A stretch of DNA of 64,000 bases from JBBROS01 sp965213855 (GTDB taxonomy: Bacteria > Pseudomonadota > Alphaproteobacteria > Acetobacterales > Acetobacteraceae). The DNA is taken from positions 248,001 through 312,000 of the forward strand of contig CBDCAA010000008.1 in NCBI GenBank assembly GCA_965213855.1, read 5' to 3'. The position numbers and the translations under genes are program-made. The notes under the pieces were generated by a model, which was not told where the DNA came from, searched no databases, and was given only the letters and a program-made list of their open reading frames with translations. Positions within the stretch are counted from its first letter, which is position 1. The number at the start of each line of letters is the position of its first letter. This document shows, piece after piece, positions 1 through 9,441 of the stretch.

Positions 1-829
1 GCACGACGAGGACAACCGAGGCCCCGCGCGCGGCGGCGAGCGGGACGTAACGCACGAACTGCAGCGTGTCGCCAAGACCTTGCTCGGCATGCAGCAGCAG
101 CGTGTTGCCGTGAAGCGGCTCGCCGTTCCACCGGCGCCGCGCATCAGGCCATCGCCGCCCGGCCTCGGATTGGAGGCGGGCCTCATACAGCGCCCACGCT
201 TCAGGCGTCAGATGCCCCTGGCTGAGGAGAAGCGCTGCCAGATGGTGCCGGATGACCGGTGTCGGCGAGAGGGCGGCGGCCGCACGGGCCGAGGCGACGG
301 CGTCCTCGGGTTGCCCGAGCCCCTCCAGCGCGATGGACCGGTTCACGAGCACCTCGGCCCCCGGCTGCCCGCCCGCCGCCCACGCCTCGGTGAGCGACAG
401 CGCCGGCCCGAGCTGCCCGGCTTCGATCAGCGCGCAGCTCAGCGTGGCAGCGTTCATCGCTGTCGGCGCCTGCCGGTAGGCAAGCTGCGCGTGCCGGAGC
501 GCGTCCTCCGGATGGCCGTCAGCCACCAGGGCGCCGGCAAGGCTGGTGTGGATGTTCGGATCGTCCGGCGACAGCTCGAGCGCATGATAGAACGCGCCGA
601 TCGCTTGTGCGACGAGCTGAAGCTTGAACAGCGCGAGCCCCGTCAGGTGAACGAGCCTGGCGTCCCCTGGATGACGTCGCTGCGCCTCGGCCAGCAGGCC
701 GAGCGCCTGTTGATATTGCCCGGCGGCCAACGCGGCGAGCCCGTGCCGCGCGGCCGCGATCGCCCCGGCCGGAGACTGCCTCCGGTCCGTGAGCGCCTGT
801 CGCGCGGGACTGTGTGCGTGATGAGAAAT
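1..829 (-). CDS. TPR protein with C-terminal glycosyltransferase-like domain (3' end outside window)
   Basis: The visible 276 residues are degenerate tetratricopeptide repeats (helix pairs rich in Ala/Leu, with segments such as HLTGLALFKL and DDPNIHTSLAGALV). They lead into LLLHAEQGLGDTLQFVRY, the opening of the glycosyltransferase-like domain that follows TPR arrays in many proteobacterial surface-glycan proteins. The gene runs off the window. An in-frame TGA lies 15 bases upstream of codon 829-827, which is ATT. A GGGAG motif sits about 7 bases before it, and no ATG, GTG or TTG lies in this frame between that stop and the first TPR helix. I therefore place the start at ATT; a TTG about 30 codons in would cut the first repeat. 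It is divergent from the CgeB-like gene. Family is clear; the sugar and acceptor are unknown. Confidence 0.75.
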   Translation of the reverse strand, partial: MSHHAHSPARQALTDRRQSPAGAIAAARHGLAALAAGQYQQALGLLAEAQRRHPGDARLVHLTGLALFKLQLVAQAIGAFYHALELSPDDPNIHTSLAGALVADGHPEDALRHAQLAYRQAPTAMNAATLSCALIEAGQLGPALSLTEAWAAGGQPGAEVLVNRSIALEGLGQPEDAVASARAAAALSPTPVIRHHLAALLLSQGHLTPEAWALYEARLQSEAGRRWPDARRRWNGEPLHGNTLLLHAEQGLGDTLQFVRYVPLAAARGASVVLVV

Positions 830-935
830 GGAACTCTCCCGCCCCGGTCAGGTGGGGCGAGAGCCATCCTGCCTGCATCGTGGTTAAGAGATTGCAAACG
901 CCGCGTCGTTAACGAAATCTTCAATACCTAGGGTC
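830..935. promoter_or_regulatory. Divergent intergenic region between two glycan genes
   Basis: This short spacer is richer in A+T than its flanks around 881-930. It must carry the start signals of both divergent genes. A loose sigma70-like pair on the plus strand (TTGCAA at 892-897, then 17 bases to AAATCT) is possible but a poor match, so no exact promoter is claimed. Confidence 0.3.
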
Positions 936-2159
936 ATGCTCCAGCCACTCTTTGGAGCGTGTCCGAGCGTGACCAGAAACGTCATCGCCATTACCGGTGA
1001 AAACGCCAATAACATCCTAGAGCGCCAGAGCCGGCGGTTTATGGACCAAATCGCCTCGCAGGGCCTTGTTGGCCATGTGCTCAGCGTTCACGCCAACGAC
1101 TTCGAGTCGACACTCGCATCGCTTCTGTCGGGCGGCGTATTGTTCGCCTGGGGCTACGCCGGGGTCGGGTCGCGATTGACGATTGACGGCCGGAGCCTCT
1201 GGCAAGAAACGGGCGTCCCGTTCGTCTCGGCGCTGTTCGACCCGCCCTACATGATGCCTCGCAATCACGATGTCGCGTCGGACTACGTCGTCAACGCCTA
1301 CGCCTACCGGGACTGGCTCGACATCCAGCAGACAACGGTCCGCTCCGCGCAGGTCTCGGCGTTGCTGCCGACCAGCGTCCTGCCGAACCCCGATGCAAGA
1401 GCGCCGTGGCGCCAGCGCGGGCGGCGTATGGTGTTCGTGAAGTCGGGCGGTGACCCGGTGGTTCAACGGAACCGCTGGCACCGCTGGCCGGCCGCCTTGT
1501 GCGCCGTCCTGAACGATTGCGCCGACAGCCTCGCCGCGAAGGGCACCGGCCCGATCTGCCCGGATGTGGATGTCGCCCTACGCGCCCACTCCCTCGTGTT
1601 GGACGGCGCCAAGCCATTGCTGTTCGGCCTCCTGCATGAGCTCGACACCTACATGCGAAACCTGCGCAGCACCGCGATCGCGACGGCGCTGTTGCCGCTA
1701 CCGGTCGACATCGTCGGCAGCGGATGGGGGCATATCAGCCGCGACGAGGGCCGCGCGCGGTTCCATCCCCCGATCGACGCCGGGGCGCTCGAGGCGTTGT
1801 ACGCGGACACCCAGGTGCTCGTGAACGCGAACCCCAACTTCGCCGCCGGAACGCATGAACGCGTGCTGCGGGGCTTCGCGTCCCGGTGCCGCATCGTGTC
1901 GGACAACAATGACCATGCCCGCCAGCATCTGCTCGTGCTTCCGAGCTACGCCGGGGTCGAATGGAACGATCCGGACCTTGCGGATCGCCTGGCCGCGATA
2001 TTCCACGACGACACGCCCTTCGACGACCGGCTGGATGCGGCGCAGGCTTACGTGGAGGCGAAGCATCCGCCCGACGCGCTCGTCAGCGGTATGCGCCGGC
2101 TCGCCGACATCGTTCGGCTCACCCAGACGATGGCTTGCTACGGGTTGGAGGCCGCATGA
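936..2159 (+). CDS. CgeB-like family glycosyltransferase
   Basis: This 407-residue cytosolic protein has the C-terminal signature of CgeB/YkvP-type glycosyltransferases: LVNANPNFAAGTHERVL followed by GFASRCRIVSDNN, the usual nucleotide-sugar side loop of a GT-B fold. The N-terminal half holds alternating strands (HVLSVHANDFE, GGVLFAWGYAG). The donor sugar cannot be read. ATG 936 has AGGG just upstream. A GTG at about 969 that opens VTRNVIAITGE is an alternative giving a more typical beta-strand start. The stop overlaps the start of the first aminotransferase by four bases, so the two are translationally coupled, which suggests joint work on a surface glycan or glycosylated protein. Confidence 0.65.
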   Translation: MLQPLFGACPSVTRNVIAITGENANNILERQSRRFMDQIASQGLVGHVLSVHANDFESTLASLLSGGVLFAWGYAGVGSRLTIDGRSLWQETGVPFVSALFDPPYMMPRNHDVASDYVVNAYAYRDWLDIQQTTVRSAQVSALLPTSVLPNPDARAPWRQRGRRMVFVKSGGDPVVQRNRWHRWPAALCAVLNDCADSLAAKGTGPICPDVDVALRAHSLVLDGAKPLLFGLLHELDTYMRNLRSTAIATALLPLPVDIVGSGWGHISRDEGRARFHPPIDAGALEALYADTQVLVNANPNFAAGTHERVLRGFASRCRIVSDNNDHARQHLLVLPSYAGVEWNDPDLADRLAAIFHDDTPFDDRLDAAQAYVEAKHPPDALVSGMRRLADIVRLTQTMACYGLEAA

Positions 2160-3283
2160 ACCCGGTCATTCCCGTCGCGCGCCCGCGGCTGCCCGCGGCG
2201 GCCCGGATAATGCCCTACCTTGCGGAGATCGATGCGAACGGCTGGTACTCGAACTTCGGGCCCCTGACGCATCGGTTCCAGGCGCGGCTGGCCAACCATT
2301 TCGGCGTTCGGGCGACCGAACTCACCGTACTGGCCAGCGGGACCGTTGCGATCACCCTCGCCTTGCTCGCGAGTGGCGTGGCATCGGGCTCCCGCTGTCT
2401 GATGCCGTCCTGGACCTTTGCCGCAAGCGCCGGCGGGGTGCGCGCCGCCGGGCTTCGCCCCCACTTCGTGGATGTCGATGCCAGGACCTGGGCGCTTGAT
2501 CCGGCCGCCATGCTCCCGTTGGCTCGACGTGGCGGGGTCGGTGCAATCCTGGTCGTCGCGCCATTCGGCGCTCCGCTCGACCTGGACGCATGGGACACGG
2601 TATCGCGCCTGGCCGGCTGTCCCGTCGTGATCGACGCCGCGGCCGCATTCGATACGCTGCGGCACGACGGCCCGATGCGGCCCGGCCGCAACCCGGTCGT
2701 CGTCAGCCTGCACGCCACCAAGGTATTCGGGATCGGCGAGGGCGGGGCCGTGCTGTCCCGTGACGAGGCGTGGGTGGAACGGATGCGGCGCCTGAGCAAC
2801 TTCGGCTTCCTCGGTAACCGAGAGGCGGCCGCCCCCGGCCTGAACGGCAAGATGTCCGAATATGCTGCCGCGGTGGGCCTCGCGAGCCTCGACGCCTGGC
2901 GCGCCACGCGGGCCCGATGGGCCGGCCTGACGCGGGCCTATCACGCGCAACTCGGCCCCGCCGGCGTCACCTTGCCGCCAGGCTTCGGGCAGGGCTGGGT
3001 TTCGTCCACGTTGCCCGTTCTCTGGCCGGGCGACGCGTCGGAGGGCAGCGCACATCTTGCCGGGGCCGGTGTCGCGAGCCTGCGTTGGTGGGGTGCGGGC
3101 TGCCACGCTCAGCCCGCCTATCGCGACTGCCTGGCCGAGCCACTGCCCGTGACCGACCGGCTGGCTCGCGCGTGCATCGGTCTGCCGTTCTGGAGGGACC
3201 TCACGCCTGCCCAGGTCGAGCACGTCTGCACCGTGGTCCGCCGGCACGCCCGGTCCGGCGCGGACGCACTGGTCCTGGCCTGA
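2156..3283 (+). CDS. DegT/DnrJ/EryC1-type PLP aminotransferase, first of three paralogues
   Basis: This 375-residue fold type I aminotransferase resembles those that make amino-sugar nucleotides by transaminating 3- or 4-keto sugars. It shows the N-terminal NGWYSNFGPL motif, the PLP phosphate-binding segment TVLASGTVAITLAL, the cofactor-ring Asp in VVIDAAAAFD and the Schiff-base lysine at about residue 189 in SLHATKVFGIGEGG. The ATG overlaps the preceding stop (ATGA). A reading frame extends upstream, but that part lies inside the glycosyltransferase gene and resembles no family. The next gene starts on its stop codon (TGATG). The keto-sugar substrate is unknown. Confidence 0.85.
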   Translation: MNPVIPVARPRLPAAARIMPYLAEIDANGWYSNFGPLTHRFQARLANHFGVRATELTVLASGTVAITLALLASGVASGSRCLMPSWTFAASAGGVRAAGLRPHFVDVDARTWALDPAAMLPLARRGGVGAILVVAPFGAPLDLDAWDTVSRLAGCPVVIDAAAAFDTLRHDGPMRPGRNPVVVSLHATKVFGIGEGGAVLSRDEAWVERMRRLSNFGFLGNREAAAPGLNGKMSEYAAAVGLASLDAWRATRARWAGLTRAYHAQLGPAGVTLPPGFGQGWVSSTLPVLWPGDASEGSAHLAGAGVASLRWWGAGCHAQPAYRDCLAEPLPVTDRLARACIGLPFWRDLTPAQVEHVCTVVRRHARSGADALVLA

Positions 3284-4368
3284 TGGGCGCGCTCGCCCCC
3301 TTGGACCGGCCGCTCTCGACGTCGAACCTGGTCCAGCCCAGCCGCGCATCGATCATGCGCTATGCCAGGGACGCGTACGACGGTGCCCCGGTCGTCGCGC
3401 TGCTCGAGACCAGGCTGTCGCGGTTTCACCGCACACCCCACTGCATCACCCTGTGCAGCGGCTTCTGGGCGCTGGTCCTGGCGATCCGCCTGCTGGCCCG
3501 GCCGGGCCGGTCCGACCTGCTGATGCCATCGCTCACCTATCGCCGCATGGCCGACGTCGCCTCCTGGTCAGGCCTTCATCCCCGGTTCTGCGAGGTCGAC
3601 GCGGATACCCTGGCCTGCTCCCCGGCGACGATGCGCGCCGGTTACACCCCAGCCGTGGCACTGCTCCTTGCCGTGCACCCGATCGTCGGCTGCTGCGACG
3701 CGCCAGGTCTCGTGGCGTTGTCGGAGGCGCTCGGCTGTCCGCTGCTGTTCGATTCGGTCGAAAGCGTGTTCGAGCACGCCGGCGGCAAGAAGGTCGGCTC
3801 ATTCGGCACCGAATGCTTTTCCCTGCACGCCAGCAAGCTGCTGAACGGGTTCGAGGGCGGGTATGTCACGACCGACGACGACGCCCTGGCCGACCGACTG
3901 CGGCAGCTGCGGGACGGCACCGCGCCGGACGGAATGGACCTGCGGCTCGAACCGCTGCACGCGGCTATGGCCCTGGCGGGGCTCGACGAAGTCGACGCCC
4001 AGATCGTCCGTAATCGGGCCTGCTACGAGGCCTATCGTTCCGGCCTTTCGACGCTGCCCGGGATCGAGGTCGTGCCATTTCCGGGAGGGTCTCCGACGAG
4101 TTACAAGACGATCGTTGTCGAGTTGACGGATGATTGGCGGCTCAGCCGGGACATGACCGTCATGCGGCTGAACGAGGCCAACATCCTGGCCCGCGCCTAC
4201 TACCACCCGCCCCTTCATGCGAGGCCGATGGCCTATCCTCATCGTGCTGCGGCCCTGCCCGTCACCGACCGCCTCGGTTTGCGGTTCATGCTGCTCCCTT
4301 GTGGCCACCATGTCAGCCTCGACGACGTCTGGACCGTCATCGGCGCCCTTCGCGCGCTGGCCGAATGA
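3283..4368 (+). CDS. DegT-type PLP aminotransferase, second paralogue
   Basis: This 361-residue fold type I aminotransferase follows the first with a one-base overlap (TGATG). It retains the cofactor-binding landmarks: CITLCSGFWALVLAIR for the phosphate site, LLFDSVESVF for the cofactor Asp, and the catalytic lysine at about residue 185 in SLHASKLLNGFEGG. The C-terminal segment ARAYYHPPLHARPM followed by LPVTDRL is typical of sugar aminotransferases. It is only distantly similar to its upstream neighbour, so an ancient duplication or separate recruitment is more likely than a recent copy. An active enzyme is expected from the retained residues. Substrate unknown. Confidence 0.8.
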   Translation: MGALAPLDRPLSTSNLVQPSRASIMRYARDAYDGAPVVALLETRLSRFHRTPHCITLCSGFWALVLAIRLLARPGRSDLLMPSLTYRRMADVASWSGLHPRFCEVDADTLACSPATMRAGYTPAVALLLAVHPIVGCCDAPGLVALSEALGCPLLFDSVESVFEHAGGKKVGSFGTECFSLHASKLLNGFEGGYVTTDDDALADRLRQLRDGTAPDGMDLRLEPLHAAMALAGLDEVDAQIVRNRACYEAYRSGLSTLPGIEVVPFPGGSPTSYKTIVVELTDDWRLSRDMTVMRLNEANILARAYYHPPLHARPMAYPHRAAALPVTDRLGLRFMLLPCGHHVSLDDVWTVIGALRALAE

Positions 4369-5315
4369 GGCGGCCCCCTGCATCCCTGCACTGGCAGGCC
4401 GTGGAGGAGATGATCGACGGCATCCTGGCGCGCCGCGTCTACACGAACCACGGTCCGCTTGCCCAGGCGCTCGAGCACGCGGCCGCCGACCGGCACGAGG
4501 CAAGGCACGCGATCGCGGTCACGAACCCGGTCATCGGCTTGACGATGATGCTCGAAGCAGCCGGGGCGCCCGGCCCGGTCCTCGTCTCGGCGCTGGCGCC
4601 GCCGCGCTGCCTGCAGGCGATCTCCTGCACCGGGTCGACGCCCGAGTTCTGCGACGTGGACGACCTGTTCTGCTGGCGCTCGCTTCCCGCCGCGGCTCGC
4701 GGCCAGTCTGCCGGCGCAATCCTGCTCGCACCCGAGTACGACGGGGCCGATGCGGCGTTCGCGGCAAGTGCAGCCGCGTGCGGCCTCGCCTGCATCGTGG
4801 ACGGGACCACGCTGCCCCGCGCCCATCCCGCGCTCGCCATCCTGCCCGGTCTGCGCGACGGTCCAAGCTCGGCCTGCATCCTGGCCGACGACGACGGCTT
4901 TGCTGCGCGGCTCCGCAACGTTCGCAGCAGCTACGGTGCCGGCCCGCCCGTGCCGGTCCGCCGCACCGCGAATGGCCGCTTGTCGGAGGTCCAGGCAGGC
5001 CTGGCCTTACTGCAATCGATCGATCCCGTTCGACCCTGCCTCGAAGCAGTGCCGCCGCAGCTCAGCGGCCGCCCCAACCGGCGCTTCGGCCCGGCGATGG
5101 CGGTGATCATGGAGAGCGCCGCCGAGCGCGAGACGGTGCTGGCTGCCTTGCTGTCCGAGGCCCATCCCGCGTGCCGTCCGTCCGCCCTTCCCGAGGGCGC
5201 ACGGTCGTGCCGCAACGCCGCCGACTTCGCCGCACGAGCCATCCTGCTCACGATGGCTGCACCGACCGAAGCCCGGCTTCGGAACGCCCTCAACGCGCCC
5301 GCGATGGCTGGCTGA
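4365..5315 (+). CDS. DegT-like paralogue without the PLP lysine, probably not a transaminase
   Basis: This 316-residue protein is coupled to the preceding aminotransferase by an ATGA overlap. It keeps the fold outline: RRVYTNHGPLAQALE, AIAVTNPVIGLTMMLEAAG, PEFCDVD, and the late LSEVQAGLAL motif that places the C-terminal domain. It is shorter than its paralogues. Where they carry SLHAxK followed by G(E/F)EGG, it reads GPSSACILADDDGFAARLR near residues 166-184, so the Schiff-base lysine and glycine loop are gone. The cofactor Asp is present (CIVDGTTL). The open frame is intact over its whole length, which argues for selection. It may be a regulatory or heteromeric partner of the active paralogues, or bind a ligand without PLP chemistry. 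Confidence 0.6.
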   Translation: MRRPPASLHWQAVEEMIDGILARRVYTNHGPLAQALEHAAADRHEARHAIAVTNPVIGLTMMLEAAGAPGPVLVSALAPPRCLQAISCTGSTPEFCDVDDLFCWRSLPAAARGQSAGAILLAPEYDGADAAFAASAAACGLACIVDGTTLPRAHPALAILPGLRDGPSSACILADDDGFAARLRNVRSSYGAGPPVPVRRTANGRLSEVQAGLALLQSIDPVRPCLEAVPPQLSGRPNRRFGPAMAVIMESAAERETVLAALLSEAHPACRPSALPEGARSCRNAADFAARAILLTMAAPTEARLRNALNAPAMAG

Positions 5316-5316
5316 C

Positions 5317-6086
5317 GTGCGCGCCGCGATCATGCAGCCCTACTTCTTTCCCTATGCCGGGCATTTCAGCCTGATTGCAGCCTGCGACGTCTGGGTCGTG
5401 TTCGATCTCAGCCAATACACCCCACGGACTTGGATGAACCGCAACCGCGTCCTTCACCCGGCGGGGGGTACGCAGTACGTCACCGTCCCGCTCTCAAACG
5501 GCTCGATCCACATCAGACATGGCAGGCAACCCTGGTGTCGGCCCGGGCGGCCCGGCTTTCCGTGCTCGGAAAGCTCAGCCATTACCGGCGTTACGCGCCC
5601 TTCTACCCGCACGTCATCGCCTTGGTCGAGGAAGCGTTCGCCGGTGAGCCGCAATCCTTGGTGCAGCTCAACCTGGCCGCGCTCGCGGCCGTCTGCCGCT
5701 ATCTCGGCCTCCCGTTCGAAGCCCGGCTCGCATCGTCGCTCCGGCTCGCGCTGCCGCGGGATCCCGGGCCGGGCGACTGGGCCCCGGCGATCTGCGCCAG
5801 CTTGGGGGCGTCGGACTACGTGAACCCGATCGGCGGCGCTCCCTTGTTCGATCCCGCGACGTTCCGCGAGCATGGCGTGGCCCTGGCCTATCTCGATCCG
5901 CCGCCGCTGACATACCGAACGCCCGGGCTCGACGCCGTCCCGAACCTCTCGATCCTGGACGTCCTGATGTGGAACGAGCCTGGTACCGTCGGCGCCTACC
6001 TGCAGCGAACCGGCAATGCCACCTGCCTGATCCCCCACGACGAGGCGCCCGCATACCGGTCGTCGATGGCTGCCTGTGTCGCCTGA
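5317..6086 (+). pseudogene. WbqC-like family gene split by a frameshift
   Basis: The GTG at 5317 opens MRAAIMQPYFFPYAGHFSL, the WbqC family start, and continues through MNRNRVLHPAGG and VTVPLSNGSIHI. Homology then jumps to the next frame near 5515-5520, where TWQATLVSARAARLSVLG, SHYRRYAPFYPHV, ICASLGASDYVNPIGG and NLSILDVLMW carry the rest of the family pattern to the stop at 6084-6086. One missing base near 5516, or two extra ones, explains the break. Joined, the product would be about 255 residues, a normal WbqC length. WbqC proteins occur beside DegT aminotransferases in glycan loci and may make or transfer modified sugars; their chemistry is not settled. A sequencing error and a true mutation cannot be told apart here. 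Confidence 0.7.
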
Positions 6087-6087
6087 C

Positions 6088-6723
6088 CTACGCCAGCCGG
6101 GCCACGATCCGCGCCGCACGCTCCCTGATCGCGTCCCACCGACCGGCCGCGACATCGGATTGCGGACTGAGCCAGGAGCCGCCGAGCGCGACCACGTTCG
6201 GCAGCGCCATCCACTCCGCCGCGTTGTCCTCGGTGATCCCCCCCGTCGGGCAGAACCGGGCCTCCGGAAACGGCCCGCCCAGCGCCCGCACCGCCGGCAT
6301 CCCGCCCGCCGCCGTCGCCGGGAAGAACTTGACCACGTCGAACCCGCGCGCCATCGCCGCCATCAGCTCGGACGCGGTCGCAACCCCTGGCAGGAGGGGG
6401 ATGGGCGCCCGTGCCGCAGCGTCGAGCAGGGACGGCGTCGCCCCGGGGCTGAGGGCGAACTGCGCGCCCGACGCGATGGCGCGGTCCAGGTCCTGCGGCG
6501 TCAGGACCGTGCCGACCCCGACCACCACCTCCGGCACCGAAGCGGCGATCGCCGCTGCCGCGGCCAGGCCAGCCGGCGTCCGCAAAGTGATCTCCAGCAG
6601 CCGCAGCCCACCAGCGGCCAGCGCCCGGGCCAGCGGCACCGCATCCTCGACCCGCTCGATCGTGATCACCGGGATCACGCGGGACATCGAGAGCAGCTCT
6701 CGCAGGCGCCCGGCTTGGCTCAA
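6088..6723 (-). CDS. eda: 2-dehydro-3-deoxyphosphogluconate aldolase
   Basis: This is a 211-residue class I aldolase that cleaves KDPG to pyruvate and glyceraldehyde 3-phosphate, the last step of the Entner-Doudoroff pathway. Visible landmarks are VIPVITIE, LLEITLRT (catalytic Glu and substrate-binding Arg), VGVGTVL, LLPGVATASE, the Schiff-base lysine near residue 132 in FDVVKFFPA, and RFCPTGGI. Length fits the family. I chose TTG 6723, which overlaps the stop of the upstream kinase gene (TTGA), because it restores the usual N-terminal helix ahead of VIPV; an internal ATG about 14 codons later would trim it. With the kinase it forms a two-gene operon. Confidence 0.9.
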   Translation of the reverse strand: MSQAGRLRELLSMSRVIPVITIERVEDAVPLARALAAGGLRLLEITLRTPAGLAAAAAIAASVPEVVVGVGTVLTPQDLDRAIASGAQFALSPGATPSLLDAAARAPIPLLPGVATASELMAAMARGFDVVKFFPATAAGGMPAVRALGGPFPEARFCPTGGITEDNAAEWMALPNVVALGGSWLSPQSDVAAGRWDAIRERAARIVARLA

Positions 6724-7652
6724 CGTGTCATTCCCCCCATCCTCACGGCCTCGGGCATCGCGTCCCGCGGGATGATCGCGCCGGAATGGCCGACCACGGC
6801 GCCTGCCAGGCGATGGCCGGCCTGCGCCGCCGCCTCCGGCCCGTCCCCGGCCAGGCGCCGGGCCAGGTATGCCGCCGCGAAACTGTCCCCCGCCGCGGTC
6901 GTGTCCACGATCCGTGCCACCGGCGCCGCCTCGATCAGGCGCTCCTCTCCCGCATGCGTCACCCTTACCGCGGGGCGGCGCAATTTCACGATCCGCTCGG
7001 CCTTGCCGGCATGGCGCCCAAGCTCGCTCTCCCCATCCGCCCCGAACACTTGCGCCAAGTCCTCCTCCGAGGCGAACACGATGTCGGCCAATGCGAAGGC
7101 GGTCCGGAACAGCTGGGCAGCCACGGCCAGGTCTGGCCAGCCACGTGCCCGGACGTTCGTGTCGAACGCCACCCGCCCGCCACGCGCGCGCACCGAGCGC
7201 AACGCCGCGAACAGCGCGTCCCGCCCGGCGGCGGCATAGATCGACAGCGTGATGCCCGACCAATACACGAGATCATACCTCGCCAAGGCGCGCATCAGCG
7301 CCTCTCGGTCCGGCAACTCGAACAGCAGGCGCGCCGCCGCGCTGTCCCGCCAGTAGAGGAACCGCCGCTCTCCGGCCGCATCGGTCTGGATGATGTACAA
7401 GCCGGGGAGCCGCCCCGGCACGCGCCGCACCAGCCCGGTGCCGACCCCCTCCGCTCGCCACTGCGCGACCATCTCGTCGCTCCAGCCGTCGTCGCCCAGC
7501 GCCGTCACGTAATCCACGGCTACACCCAGCCGGGCGAGGTAGACGGCCGTGTTCAGCGTGTCCCCGCCATGGCTGCGCCGCAGCACGCCGTCCGCAGCCT
7601 CCCGCAGCTCCACCATGCACTCGCCCACGCATGCGACACGCGGCGGCGTCAC
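6720..7652 (-). CDS. kdgK: PfkB-family sugar kinase, probably 2-dehydro-3-deoxygluconokinase
   Basis: This 310-residue ribokinase-fold kinase has an N-terminal GECMVELRE strand, a GGDTLNTAVYLARLG substrate motif and the C-terminal TTAAGDSFAAAYLARRL signature. The Asp near residue 256 is the catalytic base that activates the sugar hydroxyl. Coupling to KDPG aldolase points to phosphorylation of KDG to KDPG, feeding hexuronate or gluconate carbon into the Entner-Doudoroff route; specificity is inferred from context. GTG 7652 opens VTPPRVACVGE, a good family N-terminus. Upstream in-frame starts would add an Arg/Pro-rich stretch with no family resemblance. Divergent from gspE. Confidence 0.8.
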   Translation of the reverse strand: MTPPRVACVGECMVELREAADGVLRRSHGGDTLNTAVYLARLGVAVDYVTALGDDGWSDEMVAQWRAEGVGTGLVRRVPGRLPGLYIIQTDAAGERRFLYWRDSAAARLLFELPDREALMRALARYDLVYWSGITLSIYAAAGRDALFAALRSVRARGGRVAFDTNVRARGWPDLAVAAQLFRTAFALADIVFASEEDLAQVFGADGESELGRHAGKAERIVKLRRPAVRVTHAGEERLIEAAPVARIVDTTAAGDSFAAAYLARRLAGDGPEAAAQAGHRLAGAVVGHSGAIIPRDAMPEAVRMGGMTR

Positions 7653-7729
7653 CCGGCGGCCCCCGCTACTCCCCGTCCGGCGGCGCCCCATGTATGGTGC
7701 GCGCTTCGGACCAACACTCGGTGGCTGCA

Positions 7730-9439
<1,710 letters not shown>

Positions 9440-9441
9440 GC

